A DNA stretch of 55,624 nucleotides from Clostridia bacterium (GTDB lineage Bacteria > Bacillota > Clostridia > Christensenellales > Aristaeellaceae), in assembly GCA_017937505.1 (NCBI GenBank), contig JAGBDL010000035.1, positions 1-55,624 of the forward strand. Reading direction: 5' to 3'. Made by a program: the position numbers and the translations under genes. The notes under the pieces are model-generated. The model was not told the DNA's origin and searched no databases. It worked only from the letters and a program-made list of their open reading frames with translations. Shown one piece after another: positions 1 to 7,456 of this stretch. Every line of letters begins with the position of its first letter. Position 1 is the stretch's first letter.

Positions 1-1
1 G

Positions 2-781
2 AGCGCGCGCGGCGCGGCGATCGCGCGGCGCATCGGCAGCACGGCCCGGCGCGCGGCGCGCAGCATCGTATCGCAATACGCACAGAGCCACTTTACGCCG
101 CTGCGCTTTGAAATGGTCTTCGGCCAGAACGGCGTCGCGCCGATCATGCTGGAGCTGGCGGACGGCACGTTCGTCTATCTTCAGGGCCGCATTGACCGCA
201 TCGACGTGCTCGACGGCGAGACGAAACGCATCCGCGTGATCGACTACAAATCCGGTACGAAGAAGTTTGACCCGACGATGGCCTTTTACGGCATTCAGCT
301 TCAGCTGCTGCTGTACCTGGCGGCCGCGATGGCGCAGGTGCCGGGCGCGCAGGCGGCGGGCTTCTTCTACTGCCGCATCGCCGACCCGACAGTGAAGACC
401 GAGTCGCGCATCAAGGAGGAGGTCGAGCGGCAGATCGCCAAAAAGCTCGCGCTGGCGGGCGTGTCGCTTGACGACGTGGAGGTGCTGCGCGCGCAGGACG
501 CGCGCCACGCGGCGATGATCACCCGGGACGGCAGGCCAAGCGGGCTGTACCGCGCGTCCATGACGGACGAGGCGGGCATGGACGCGATGATCGCCTTCGC
601 GAAGAACAAGGCTGCGTCACTGGCGGGCGACGCGTACGCAGGCATGATCGACGACGTGCCGGCCATCTTCGGAACGTACAGCGCCTGCGCCTCATGCGAT
701 TACAGCGCGGTGTGCGGATTTGACCCGACGGTCAAAAAGCGGAGACGGTTGAGCAAAAAGAGCGTCGATGATCTGAAATAA
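2..781 (+). CDS. addB: AddB, C-terminal nuclease part (partial)
   Basis: This is the last 259 codons of a larger gene that enters from the left edge in frame 2. The product is the B subunit of the AddAB helicase-nuclease, which processes double-strand breaks for RecA. Visible features are the PD-(D/E)XK nuclease core (RIDRID followed by VIDYKSG) and, near the end, cysteines spaced C-x2-C-x5-C (CASCDYSAVC). In known AddB proteins these three cysteines and one far upstream, here outside the window, bind a 4Fe-4S cluster. The C-terminus is basic. addA would normally lie next to it but is not seen downstream. Identification is firm from the nuclease motif plus the cysteine spacing. Confidence 0.9.
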   Translation, partial: SARGAAIARRIGSTARRAARSIVSQYAQSHFTPLRFEMVFGQNGVAPIMLELADGTFVYLQGRIDRIDVLDGETKRIRVIDYKSGTKKFDPTMAFYGIQLQLLLYLAAAMAQVPGAQAAGFFYCRIADPTVKTESRIKEEVERQIAKKLALAGVSLDDVEVLRAQDARHAAMITRDGRPSGLYRASMTDEAGMDAMIAFAKNKAASLAGDAYAGMIDDVPAIFGTYSACASCDYSAVCGFDPTVKKRRRLSKKSVDDLK

Positions 782-783
782 TT

Positions 784-827
784 TACTACCACAGTAGTAT
801 TGACAATCTCTTACTACTGTGGTAGTA
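784..827 (+). promoter_or_regulatory. Promoter with two BlaI/MecI-type operators
   Basis: TACTACCACAGTAGTA (784-799) and its exact reverse complement TACTACTGTGGTAGTA (812-827) flank and overlap a promoter. The -35 is TTGACA (800-805), the spacer 17 bp, and the -10 TAGTAT (823-828). The outer TACTAC/GTAGTA halves match the known BlaI/MecI box. One box abuts the -35 and the other covers the -10, so repressor binding would block polymerase. The downstream repressor gene is the obvious regulator. Confidence 0.88.
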
Positions 828-881
828 TTTGTATGCGTCATGACAGACAACCACAAACGATCAAAGGAGAAGGATGCATCC

Positions 882-1235
882 GTGAAGCTGTTTGATTCCG
901 AGCTAAAGGTGATGGACGTGCTCTGGCGCGAGGGAGACCTCCCGGCCAAGGCCATCGCCAGGACGCTCACCGAGGAAATTGGATGGAACGTGAACACCAC
1001 CTACACGCTGATCAAGCGGTGTATCGCCAAGCAGGCCATCGAGCGCAGCGAACCGGGCTTCATGTGCCATGCGCTGGTGAGCAAGGAGCAGGTGCAGCAG
1101 GAGGAAACGCAGGAGCTGATCGACAAGGTGTTCGACGGCTCGGCGGACAAGCTCTTCGCCTCGCTCCTGGGCGGCCGGCGCGTGAGCCGGGAGCAGCTCG
1201 AGCAGCTGCGCAGGATGATCGACGAGATGGACTGA
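882..1235 (+). CDS. BlaI/MecI/CopY family transcriptional repressor
   Basis: A 117-residue winged-helix repressor. The N-terminal half carries the family pattern FDSELKVMDVLWREG and the recognition region with NTTYTLIKRC; the C-terminal half (VFDGSADKLFASLL) matches the dimerisation and cleavage part. The GTG at 882 is preferred because AAAGGAG lies 12 bases upstream. The in-frame ATGs at 819 and 840 lie inside or almost at the transcription start of the promoter. The gene is autoregulated through two operator boxes directly upstream, and the M56 protease gene begins 13 bases after its stop. Known relatives control beta-lactam resistance or copper genes, but no beta-lactamase or pump is adjacent, so the target regulon is unknown. 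Confidence 0.88.
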   Translation: MKLFDSELKVMDVLWREGDLPAKAIARTLTEEIGWNVNTTYTLIKRCIAKQAIERSEPGFMCHALVSKEQVQQEETQELIDKVFDGSADKLFASLLGGRRVSREQLEQLRRMIDEMD

Positions 1236-1248
1236 AAAGAGGACGGCT

Positions 1249-2652
1249 ATGTCTCTTGTGCAAAGGAGCCTTTGCGCCGGCGCGTTGATCGCGCTGACGG
1301 CGCTGCTGCGCGCATCATGCAGGGGCCGTCTGCCCCGGCGCATGTATATCGCGCTGTGGGATCTGGCGGCGCTGCGGCTGCTTGTGCCGCTTTCGCTGCC
1401 GTGGGCCTATGCGCCGAGGGCGCTGCTGCGCGCCGTTCTTGCCCATGGGCAGGAGCAGACCGCGCAGGTGCAGCAGATCGCGTATACCGCCGCGGCCGTC
1501 TCGGCGCAGACATCGGTCACGGACATGCCGGCGCAAGGCGCAGCCGCGCTTCCCTGGGGAAGCATCCTCTGGCTGACCGGCGCACTGCTGCTTGCCGCGC
1601 ATTTCCTGCGCGCCTACGTCGTGAGCCTCCGGGCATTTGGGGAATCCCTGCCGGACGACGCGCCGCAGACCGCCGCGATCCTGAAAGGCTTTCCGCTGCG
1701 CAGGCATGTCCGCGTGCGGGTGAGCGACCGCATTGGCGCGCCGCTCTCCTACGGCGTCCTGCGCCCCGTGATCCTGCTCCCCCGGGGCATGGATCGTTCG
1801 GGCGATACGCTGTATCACGTGCTGCTGCACGAGCTGGAGCACATCCGGGCGCTGGACGCGGCGCGCAAGCTGCTGCTGACCGCCTGCGTCTGCGTGCACT
1901 GGTTCAATCCGCTCGTGTGGATCATGTTCCTCCTCGCCAACCGGGACATGGAGCTGCTGTGCGACGCGCGCGTGCTGGCCCGTCTGGGCCGCGCGTCGCG
2001 CCGGAACTATGCGATGACGCTGCTCGCGCTGGAAGCGCGCCGCAGCGGGCTGTCGCCTCTGGCCAGCGGCTTCAGCATGACGGCCATTGAAGAGAGGATG
2101 ACGGCCATGAAGAACATGAAAAAGATGAGCGCAGCGTCCGTGCTGCTTGCGGCGCTGCTGGTGCTGTGCGCGGGCGCCGCGCTGGCCACGGACGCGCCGA
2201 AGGATCGAATCGAGCTGATTATCGCGGACGGTGAAGCCAAAGAGACACCGCTGCATGTGTATGCCGTCTCATCGGACGGGGCGTCCTACACGATCCAGCT
2301 GGATCAGACGGACACGCCTGACATCGTCTGGTGGACGGCGGAGGAATACGAGGACTATGTGGCGCAGCAGCGCAAGGACATGGCGCAGCTGGTCGCCGAG
2401 GGCGCAAGGGCGTGGACCAATCAGGACGGCTGGTTCGTCTGGACGCAGGAGAAGATGGACGAGGTCATGGCGATCTATGAGCAGACGCTTTCGGAGATCC
2501 GCAGCGGCGCGCACGTCTCCAAAACGGTAAACGGCTCGGACGACGTGGTCATTCACGAAAGCCTGTGCGGCAGTCAGGCGCTCTCCTTGATTCTTGACAA
2601 TCAGCGCACGTCTGTGTATATCCAATCTGACGGTGGCGAAGCCGGAAAATAA
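1249..2652 (+). CDS. M56 family membrane metalloprotease (BlaR1/MecR1-like sensor)
   Basis: This 467-residue membrane protease probably senses an envelope signal and cleaves the BlaI-like repressor encoded just upstream. Hydrophobic segments lie near residues 3-20, 35-53 and 103-122, and another follows the protease domain (about 292-312, ASVLLAALLVLCAG). The zinc motif is H194-E-L-E-H198, with the downstream metal-ligand region NRDMELLCDARV. The roughly 150-residue exterior domain shows no penicillin-binding SxxK/SxN/KTG pattern, unlike BlaR1, so a beta-lactam ligand is not supported. The start follows AAAAGAGGACGGCT. The operon layout is the classic repressor-protease pair. Confidence 0.85.
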   Translation: MSLVQRSLCAGALIALTALLRASCRGRLPRRMYIALWDLAALRLLVPLSLPWAYAPRALLRAVLAHGQEQTAQVQQIAYTAAAVSAQTSVTDMPAQGAAALPWGSILWLTGALLLAAHFLRAYVVSLRAFGESLPDDAPQTAAILKGFPLRRHVRVRVSDRIGAPLSYGVLRPVILLPRGMDRSGDTLYHVLLHELEHIRALDAARKLLLTACVCVHWFNPLVWIMFLLANRDMELLCDARVLARLGRASRRNYAMTLLALEARRSGLSPLASGFSMTAIEERMTAMKNMKKMSAASVLLAALLVLCAGAALATDAPKDRIELIIADGEAKETPLHVYAVSSDGASYTIQLDQTDTPDIVWWTAEEYEDYVAQQRKDMAQLVAEGARAWTNQDGWFVWTQEKMDEVMAIYEQTLSEIRSGAHVSKTVNGSDDVVIHESLCGSQALSLILDNQRTSVYIQSDGGEAGK

Positions 2653-2661
2653 CGCACAACG

Positions 2662-2700
2662 CAAAGGAGCCGCGGCGATAGCTGGGTGTACGTAAGACAG
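2662..2700 (+). repeat. Left imperfect inverted repeat of the radical SAM island
   Basis: This 39-base segment matches the reverse complement of 5412-5451 at about 33 of 40 aligned positions. The first 14 bases (CAAAGGAGCCGCGG) are identical, and the last 20 differ at three. Together the two copies bracket the low-GC insert. No flanking target duplication is evident. Confidence 0.6.
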
Positions 2701-2883
2701 CATTGCGCTGAGATTGACGAAGCGGCACGAAACCGCATGAAGCTGATCGTGCGGTCACTGGCAGAGCAAAACGGTGTGACCGAACAGCTGAAAGCCGAAA
2801 ACCAAATGGAATGGGTGCGGCAGATGAACGCTTGCAAGGCACAGGCAGAGGAAGTTGTGAAAGCGGAATTGATTTATGATTGA
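2686..2883 (+). pseudogene. TnpV-like remnant, C-terminal half
   Basis: This 65-codon frame matches the C-terminal half of TnpV, a small protein found in clostridial transposons. It aligns along its length with the complete 118-residue TnpV encoded at 34569-34925 in this window; compare VTEQLKAENQMEWVRQM here with LTEAMKNNNPLKWAGIM there. The N-terminal half is absent, and only a weak GTG at 2686, without a good Shine-Dalgarno, is available. The fragment starts inside the left inverted repeat. It is best read as a truncated remnant. The next 145 bases to the MarR promoter are AT-rich and empty. Confidence 0.72.
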
Positions 2884-3028
2884 GCGAGAAAGTCCGGGCA
2901 GAAAACTGTTCGGACTGTTCTCATATAGTCCAAAGTTGCGGTAGAATTGTTCACAAGTTTTATGGTATAATTCTAAGATAAACTTGAGCAACAAATCGGA
3001 ATTTACCTCTATTCAAACATACAAGCTC

Positions 3029-3083
3029 TTGACAATAAAGCTCCTATATAGTATGATTTTATGAACTACTATATAGGAGCTTT
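3029..3083 (+). promoter_or_regulatory. Promoter and palindromic operator of the MarR-radical SAM operon
   Basis: TTGACA (3029-3034), a 17-bp spacer and TATGAT (3052-3057) form a near-consensus promoter. A perfect 17-base inverted repeat (3037-3053 and 3067-3083) overlaps the spacer and -10 on the left and the Shine-Dalgarno AGGAG on the right. Each arm contains the self-palindrome CTATATAG, with centres 25 bp apart, giving two likely binding sites for the MarR protein encoded immediately downstream. Confidence 0.82.
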
Positions 3084-3086
3084 TGT

Positions 3087-3524
3087 ATGAAAACAAATGG
3101 CGGATTTCTTGTCACCAAAATAAAACAACTTGGTGACCGGATTTTTGAGAAGATTCTCAGCGAAAAGAATATTGATGCGTTCAATGGAGCCCAGGGGCGC
3201 ATTCTTTATGTGCTGTGGCAGGAGGATGGAATCTCGATCAGGTCACTCTCGGTCAAATGCGGATTAGCGATAACATCTCTTACGACGATGCTGGAAAGAA
3301 TGGAACATCAAGGACTGATAAGCCGTGTTCAGTCTGAAACGGACAAAAGGAAAACACTCCTGTTTCTGACTGAGAAAGCACATGCCTTAAAGGGCGAGTA
3401 CGATTCTGTATCTGATGAGATGGGCAGCATTTACTACAAGGGTTTTTCAGAGGAAGAAATTACCCGGTTTGAGGAATGCCTCGACCGCATCAGAAAGAAT
3501 CTTGAGGAGTGGCAGAAGTCATGA
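3087..3524 (+). CDS. MarR family regulator of the radical SAM mobile pair
   Basis: A 145-residue winged-helix repressor of the MarR type. Residues about 30-100 form the DNA-binding domain, with the recognition region LAITSLTTMLERMEHQGLISR and the wing SETDKRKTLLFLT. It starts 7 bases after AGGAG. Its stop overlaps the start of the next gene (ATGA at 3521-3524), so it is translated with the two radical SAM genes. A MarR gene in front of two tandem small radical SAM genes is the known layout of the radical SAM mobile pair system. The palindromic operator upstream points to autorepression. Base composition is much lower in GC than the flanks, in line with horizontal transfer. Confidence 0.88.
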   Translation: MKTNGGFLVTKIKQLGDRIFEKILSEKNIDAFNGAQGRILYVLWQEDGISIRSLSVKCGLAITSLTTMLERMEHQGLISRVQSETDKRKTLLFLTEKAHALKGEYDSVSDEMGSIYYKGFSEEEITRFEECLDRIRKNLEEWQKS

Positions 3525-4210
3525 GTATTTGTATCAAAGATCAGATTCAGAACATGAATCTCGTCATCGGCTGCACAGTGGGGTGTGCATATTGCTATGC
3601 CCGCAACAATGTGAAGCGCTGGCATATGATTGATGACTTCACTGACCCTGAATTCTTTCCGGGTAAGCTCAGGATGATGGAAAAGAAACGTCCGCAGAAC
3701 TTTCTTCTTACCGGCATGAGCGATCTGTCCGGATGGAAGCCGGAATGGAGAGACGAGGTATTTGCAAAGATCCGTGAAAATCCACAGCATCAGTTCCTGT
3801 TCCTTACCAAGCGCCCCGATCTGCTGGATTTTGATACCGATCTGGAAAACGCATGGTTTGGCGTTACGGTGACGAGGAAAGCAGAACTGTGGCGTATTGA
3901 CACCCTTCGAAAAAATGTCAGAGCAAAACATTACCATGTTACCTTTGAGCCGTTATTCGACGATCCCGGTACAGTTGACCTTTCCGGAATCAACTGGATC
4001 GTTGTCGGCACTATGACCGGGGCTCAGAGCAGGAAGATTCATACGGAGCCGGAATGGGTATGGTCTCTGACGGATCAGGCACACGCACTCGGCATTCCGG
4101 TGTTTATGAAGGAAGACCTTGTCCCTATCATAGGGGATGAAAATATGATTCAGGAAATGCCGGAGGAATTCAATAAAGTGTTAGAGGTACAGAGATCATG
4201 GCAGAAGTAA
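3521..4210 (+). CDS. Radical SAM mobile pair protein A (DUF5131-like)
   Basis: A 229-residue radical SAM protein. The cysteine motif C18-x3-C22-x2-C25 (CTVGCAYC) would bind the 4Fe-4S cluster that cleaves S-adenosylmethionine. Later segments FLFLTKRPD and WIVVGTMTGAQSR resemble the DUF5131 (phage Gp37/Gp68) group. The ATG at 3521 is chosen over the GTG at 3509 because GAGGAG lies 11 bases upstream and the ATGA overlap couples it to the MarR gene. Its 3' end overlaps the next gene by 13 bases. The substrate is unknown; a DNA-repair-like or nucleic acid role has been guessed from the family but cannot be shown here. Confidence 0.85.
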   Translation: MSICIKDQIQNMNLVIGCTVGCAYCYARNNVKRWHMIDDFTDPEFFPGKLRMMEKKRPQNFLLTGMSDLSGWKPEWRDEVFAKIRENPQHQFLFLTKRPDLLDFDTDLENAWFGVTVTRKAELWRIDTLRKNVRAKHYHVTFEPLFDDPGTVDLSGINWIVVGTMTGAQSRKIHTEPEWVWSLTDQAHALGIPVFMKEDLVPIIGDENMIQEMPEEFNKVLEVQRSWQK

Positions 4211-5106
4211 TCGACGGAATCCTCATTCGTGAGGTGGAAACAAAGAACATCATGACCAAGTCCAGTCTGCCGGTAGGCGGGTACTCGGTCAATCCTTATG
4301 TAGGCTGTACACATGCCTGCAAGTATTGCTATGCTTCTTTTATGAAGCGCTTTACCGGACACACAGAGGAATGGGGCACTTTCCTTGATGTGAAGCATTG
4401 GCCGGAAATTAAAAATCCGAAGAAATATGCCGGACAGCGTGTGGTCATCGGTTCTGTGACGGATGGCTACAATCCACAGGAGGAGCAATTCGGGAATACC
4501 AGAAAACTTCTGGAGCAGTTGATCGGCAGTGACGCAGATATTTTGATCTGCACAAAGTCTGATCTTGTGGTACGGGATATTGATCTGCTGAAGAACCTTG
4601 GACGAGTGACCGTTTCATGGTCGATCAACACACTGGATGAAAATTTCAAGAACGATATGGACTCTGCTTCGAGCATTGAGCGGCGCATCGCTGCTATGAA
4701 GCAAGTATATGATGCAGGTATCCGTACAGTCTGTTTCGTATCTCCGGTATTCCCCGGCATCACGGATTTTGAAGCCATCTTTGAGCGGGTAAAGGATCAG
4801 TGTGATCTGTTCTGGCTCGAAAACCTCAATCTTCGGGGCGGCTTCAAGAAGACGATTATGGATTATATCGCCGGAAAATATCCTGACCTTGTACCGCTTT
4901 ACGATGAGATCTATAACAAGCATAACCGCAGCTACTTTGAAGCGCTTGAAGTAAAAGCTGAGGAAATGGCTAAGAAGTATGATTGTCCCTTTGTGGATAA
5001 TGAAATGCCTTATGGAAGAGTCCCGCAGGGACATCCGGTGATCGTGGATTATTTCTATCATGAGGAAATCCGAGGGACAGAGAATACCGGAAAAAGAAAT
5101 CGCTAA
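4198..5106 (+). CDS. Radical SAM mobile pair protein B
   Basis: A 302-residue radical SAM protein with the cluster motif C37-x3-C41-x2-C44 (CTHACKYC) and the barrel segments VVIGSVTDGYNP, ILICTKSDLV and VSWSINTLD. The layout resembles SPL-like radical SAM proteins (spore photoproduct lyase group, Rv2578c-like), which act on nucleic acids; that resemblance is an inference. The gene overlaps protein A by 13 bases, so the two are probably made together and may work as a complex. Both genes have GGCAGAAGT next to their start codon. The pair is moved among Firmicutes on mobile DNA. Confidence 0.86.
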   Translation: MAEVIDGILIREVETKNIMTKSSLPVGGYSVNPYVGCTHACKYCYASFMKRFTGHTEEWGTFLDVKHWPEIKNPKKYAGQRVVIGSVTDGYNPQEEQFGNTRKLLEQLIGSDADILICTKSDLVVRDIDLLKNLGRVTVSWSINTLDENFKNDMDSASSIERRIAAMKQVYDAGIRTVCFVSPVFPGITDFEAIFERVKDQCDLFWLENLNLRGGFKKTIMDYIAGKYPDLVPLYDEIYNKHNRSYFEALEVKAEEMAKKYDCPFVDNEMPYGRVPQGHPVIVDYFYHEEIRGTENTGKRNR

Positions 5107-5376
5107 CTTCAAGTTTGTCGCACTGATAAAATCCCTTTAGGAACTAAAGGGCGCACTTCTATACTCTCCTGTCGAGAGTATCGTGCGTCCTGGGTCGCTT
5201 CATTCCCGGTCAGCAGAAGAAAACTGCCCGACCGAGAATGTTTCGTCACGACCTTCCGTCAAGGTGGCTATACCCCCTTGCGCCGCTTATGCGGCTATCC
5301 CTTGTGGACTTGCCGTCCGCAAACGGTTTTGACAAACCGTTTGCCGCCAGCAAGTTTGAAGATTAGACATAAACAA
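5107..5376. other. Non-coding stretch with stacked hairpins, possible transfer origin
   Basis: No gene is seen here. Several inverted repeats follow one another: CCCTTTAG/CTAAAGGG (5133-5151); ATACTCTC/GAGAGTAT (5161-5181) with further pairing outside it; ACCTT/AAGGT in the CCTTCCGTCAAGG stretch; GCCGC/GCGGC (5282-5295); and GCAAACGGTTT/AAACCGTTTGC (5319-5344). Such density suggests a structured RNA or a mobilisation origin of the inserted element. Neither is proven. Confidence 0.45.
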
Positions 5377-5408
5377 ATCCTCCGCATGGTCTAAGCCATA
5401 CGGAGGAT
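5377..5408 (-). terminator. Terminator near the insert's right end
   Basis: ATCCTCCG/CGGAGGAT arms (5377-5384 and 5401-5408) with inner ATGG/CCAT pairing. Read on the minus strand, the stem is followed by TTTGTTTATG, so it could end the DUF3048 transcript coming from the right. Confidence 0.6.
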
Positions 5409-5411
5409 CAA

Positions 5412-5451
5412 CTGTTTTACGGACACCCGGCGATGAACCGCGGCTCCTTTG
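5412..5451 (-). repeat. Right imperfect inverted repeat of the radical SAM island
   Basis: Reverse complement partner of 2662-2700. It shares the 14-base block CAAAGGAGCCGCGG at its outer edge and GGGTGTnCGTAAnACAG at its inner edge. Confidence 0.6.
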
Positions 5452-5479
5452 TGATAGAAGAAGAGAAATTGGGGGGCGA

Positions 5480-7192
5480 TCAGGCTTCGTCCGCAGCAGA
5501 ATCGGCGGGCGCAGGCTCGCTGGCGGGCGCAGGCTCGCTGGCAGGCGCAGGCTCGCTGGCGGGTGCAGGCTCGCTGGCGGGTGCAGCTTGCTCCGCCTTG
5601 GTTTCGGCCGGAGGCTCGCTCTTGGCCTCAGCGCCGGATTCCGGCTTGGATTCGCTCTGCGCAGGCGGGTTCTGCTCCGGCGGGGTGCTCCCGCCGCCCT
5701 CAGGCTTCTGCTCCGGTTCGTCCTTCTCCGGCGGGGTGCTCTCGCTGCCCTCCGGCTTCTGCTCCGGTTCGTCCTTCTCCGGCGGGGTGCTCTCGCCGCC
5801 CTCCGGCTTCTGTTCCGGTTCGTCCTTCTCCGGCGGGGTGCTTTCGCCGCCCTCCGGCTTCTGCTCCGGTTCGTCCTTCTCCGGCGGCGGCGTGATCTCG
5901 CCGCTCGGCGCTTCGGTCGGGGCCTGCGTCGGCTCCGGCGTCGCCGTGGGCGCCGGCGTTGCGGTCGGCCTGGGTGTGCGGGTGGCGCGCGGCTTGCTCG
6001 TCTTGGCCACGCCGGTGCCGATGGTCAGGCGCTGCTCCTGCGGCTCCACGCTGCCTTCGATCCTCTGATCCGCGAGCACGACGACCGGCTGCCCGTTGTC
6101 CACAATCTGGATGAAGGTCTTGCCGCGCTGCATGGGCAGCTCGTCGCCGTTTTCATCGAGGAAGACCATGCGGTTTTTGAGGTTCTTCGTCTCGGTGCAG
6201 TCGCGCACCCAGGTGCCGCGGATGTACTTGCCATTCTGGAAGATCTCGCACACGCCCTGGCCGTTCAGGCGGATCACCGGGCGGGAGGGATTGCCGCTCG
6301 CCCAGGAGATGTCCGTGCGCAGGACGATCACGTTGGCATAGGCACAGGCCTCGCCCGTGTTGCCGTCGATGTACGGCTCGCCGTTGCGGTAGCGGTCATA
6401 CAGGCCGGTGGCCGCGTTGTACTGATAGGCGCTGACGTAGGCCGGGCTGGTCTGCTTGTAGCTGATGATGACGCCATTTACGTCCTCGCCGCGATCAAGC
6501 GCCTCGTCGGTGAAGATGAAGGGGTGGAGATTCGCCTCCGCCACGCCGCCCGAGAGCACGGCGTTCATGTCCATGCGCACGTTGTACGGCGCGACATGGC
6601 TCTGATCGCTGGAGCGCGGGAACCACTGGCTGTTTTTGGTCATGCCGTTGAGGTACTCGGGCGCGGCAAATTTCCTGCGGGCGCTGTTGGCCGTCACCCA
6701 GTCCTTGACGTTGTTGCTGTCGCGGCCGCCCTGATAGCCGTAGAAGCAGTAGGTGCCGCCCCACATCTCGCGCAGGGACGCCATCGGAACGCGTGCGGAA
6801 CGGATCGGGCCCACGGAGTCGGGGTGCTCGGTCAGAAACAGCGCGAGCGAGCGGGTGGAGCCGTCCGCCTGGATGGGCAGCTCATAGATGAGATCCGCCG
6901 AGGCGACGCCCCAGTGCGGCAGCGCGCGGGGATGGGTATCGATGTTGGCGAGCACCAGCCTGGCCTCGCCGGAGAACGGCTCGCCGGTCAGCGGGCTCTC
7001 TCCGTCCACCACCGGGTTTTCCGCGGGCACGCGGACGGTGATCTTCTTTCCGCCGTTATCCTTCGCCTTGCCCAGCTGCTGGGCGGTTCCCGAGGCGGTC
7101 AGGCCGCTGGCGGAAAAGTCCGCGGCGAGCGCAGGCAGCGCCAGCAGCAGCGCGGTCATCAGCGCCAGCATCGTGCAGATCAGCTTCTTCAT
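5480..7192 (-). CDS. Secreted DUF3048 protein with Pro/Glu-rich repeat tail
   Basis: A 570-residue exported protein. The signal peptide MKKLICTMLALMTALLLALP ends at an ALAA site; no lipobox cysteine is present, unlike the lipoprotein YerB of Bacillus. The DUF3048 domain occupies roughly residues 60-370 (for example HWGVASADLIYELP, VGPIRSARVP). The tail has four 17-residue repeats (EKDEPEQKPEGGESTPP) and then four ASEPAP repeats, likely an extended cell-wall spacer. No LPXTG motif is seen. The start at 7192 follows AAAGGAGG and places the signal peptide first; an upstream in-frame ATG at 7333 would add 47 unrelated residues. Function of the domain is unknown. Confidence 0.87.
   Translation of the reverse strand: MKKLICTMLALMTALLLALPALAADFSASGLTASGTAQQLGKAKDNGGKKITVRVPAENPVVDGESPLTGEPFSGEARLVLANIDTHPRALPHWGVASADLIYELPIQADGSTRSLALFLTEHPDSVGPIRSARVPMASLREMWGGTYCFYGYQGGRDSNNVKDWVTANSARRKFAAPEYLNGMTKNSQWFPRSSDQSHVAPYNVRMDMNAVLSGGVAEANLHPFIFTDEALDRGEDVNGVIISYKQTSPAYVSAYQYNAATGLYDRYRNGEPYIDGNTGEACAYANVIVLRTDISWASGNPSRPVIRLNGQGVCEIFQNGKYIRGTWVRDCTETKNLKNRMVFLDENGDELPMQRGKTFIQIVDNGQPVVVLADQRIEGSVEPQEQRLTIGTGVAKTSKPRATRTPRPTATPAPTATPEPTQAPTEAPSGEITPPPEKDEPEQKPEGGESTPPEKDEPEQKPEGGESTPPEKDEPEQKPEGSESTPPEKDEPEQKPEGGGSTPPEQNPPAQSESKPESGAEAKSEPPAETKAEQAAPASEPAPASEPAPASEPAPASEPAPADSAADEA
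5675..5878 (-). repeat. Four 51-bp tandem repeats in the DUF3048 gene
   Basis: Near-identical 51-bp units begin at about 5675, 5726, 5777 and 5828, each encoding a 17-residue Pro/Glu/Lys repeat. A second tract of four 18-bp units (about 5505-5576) encodes ASEPAP. Both keep the reading frame and are likely to vary in copy number. Confidence 0.85.
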
Positions 7193-7456
7193 GTCGGAAT
7201 GATCCTCCTTTGAGCGTTTCGTCTTGTCATCGTCTGTATACTGATCTATTGGATTGGACGGATGAAACCTGACAGATATTTCAAAGAAAGCGCAAAAAGC
7301 CGTCTGCGGCGCAGATTTTTGTATTTTTTCCAAAAATCAGGGAAATCCGGAAAGATTGTCAGGGATAGCGCGTCTAATGGTATAGAAATGGTATAGAATA
7401 GGTGAATCAACCGATATACGTCAGTAGCTCCGCGCAGGCGGAAGGAGGAATTCCCC

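Larger units (their letters stand above)
2662..5451. mobile_element. Low-GC insert carrying the radical SAM mobile pair
   Basis: About 2.8 kb of clearly lower GC than both flanks, bounded by inverted repeats of about 39 bases. It holds a TnpV remnant, the MarR-radical SAM A-radical SAM B operon and a hairpin-rich tail. It sits between two intact chromosomal genes, the M56 protease ending 9 bases before it and the DUF3048 gene ending 28 bases after it. No transposase or integrase is inside, so it is either a cargo remnant or moved in trans. Confidence 0.62.

Noticed and set aside
2662..2675. Pure chance match of two Shine-Dalgarno-like tracts at the insert ends
   Set aside because: The match continues inward with GGGTGTnCGTAAnACAG, beyond what ribosome-site similarity explains, so it is kept as a candidate inverted repeat.
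5588..7213. A 541-residue plus-strand frame and a 211-residue frame at 5433-6068
   Set aside because: Repetitive shadows of the DUF3048 gene; no start signal, and the minus strand has a signal peptide and AAAGGAGG.
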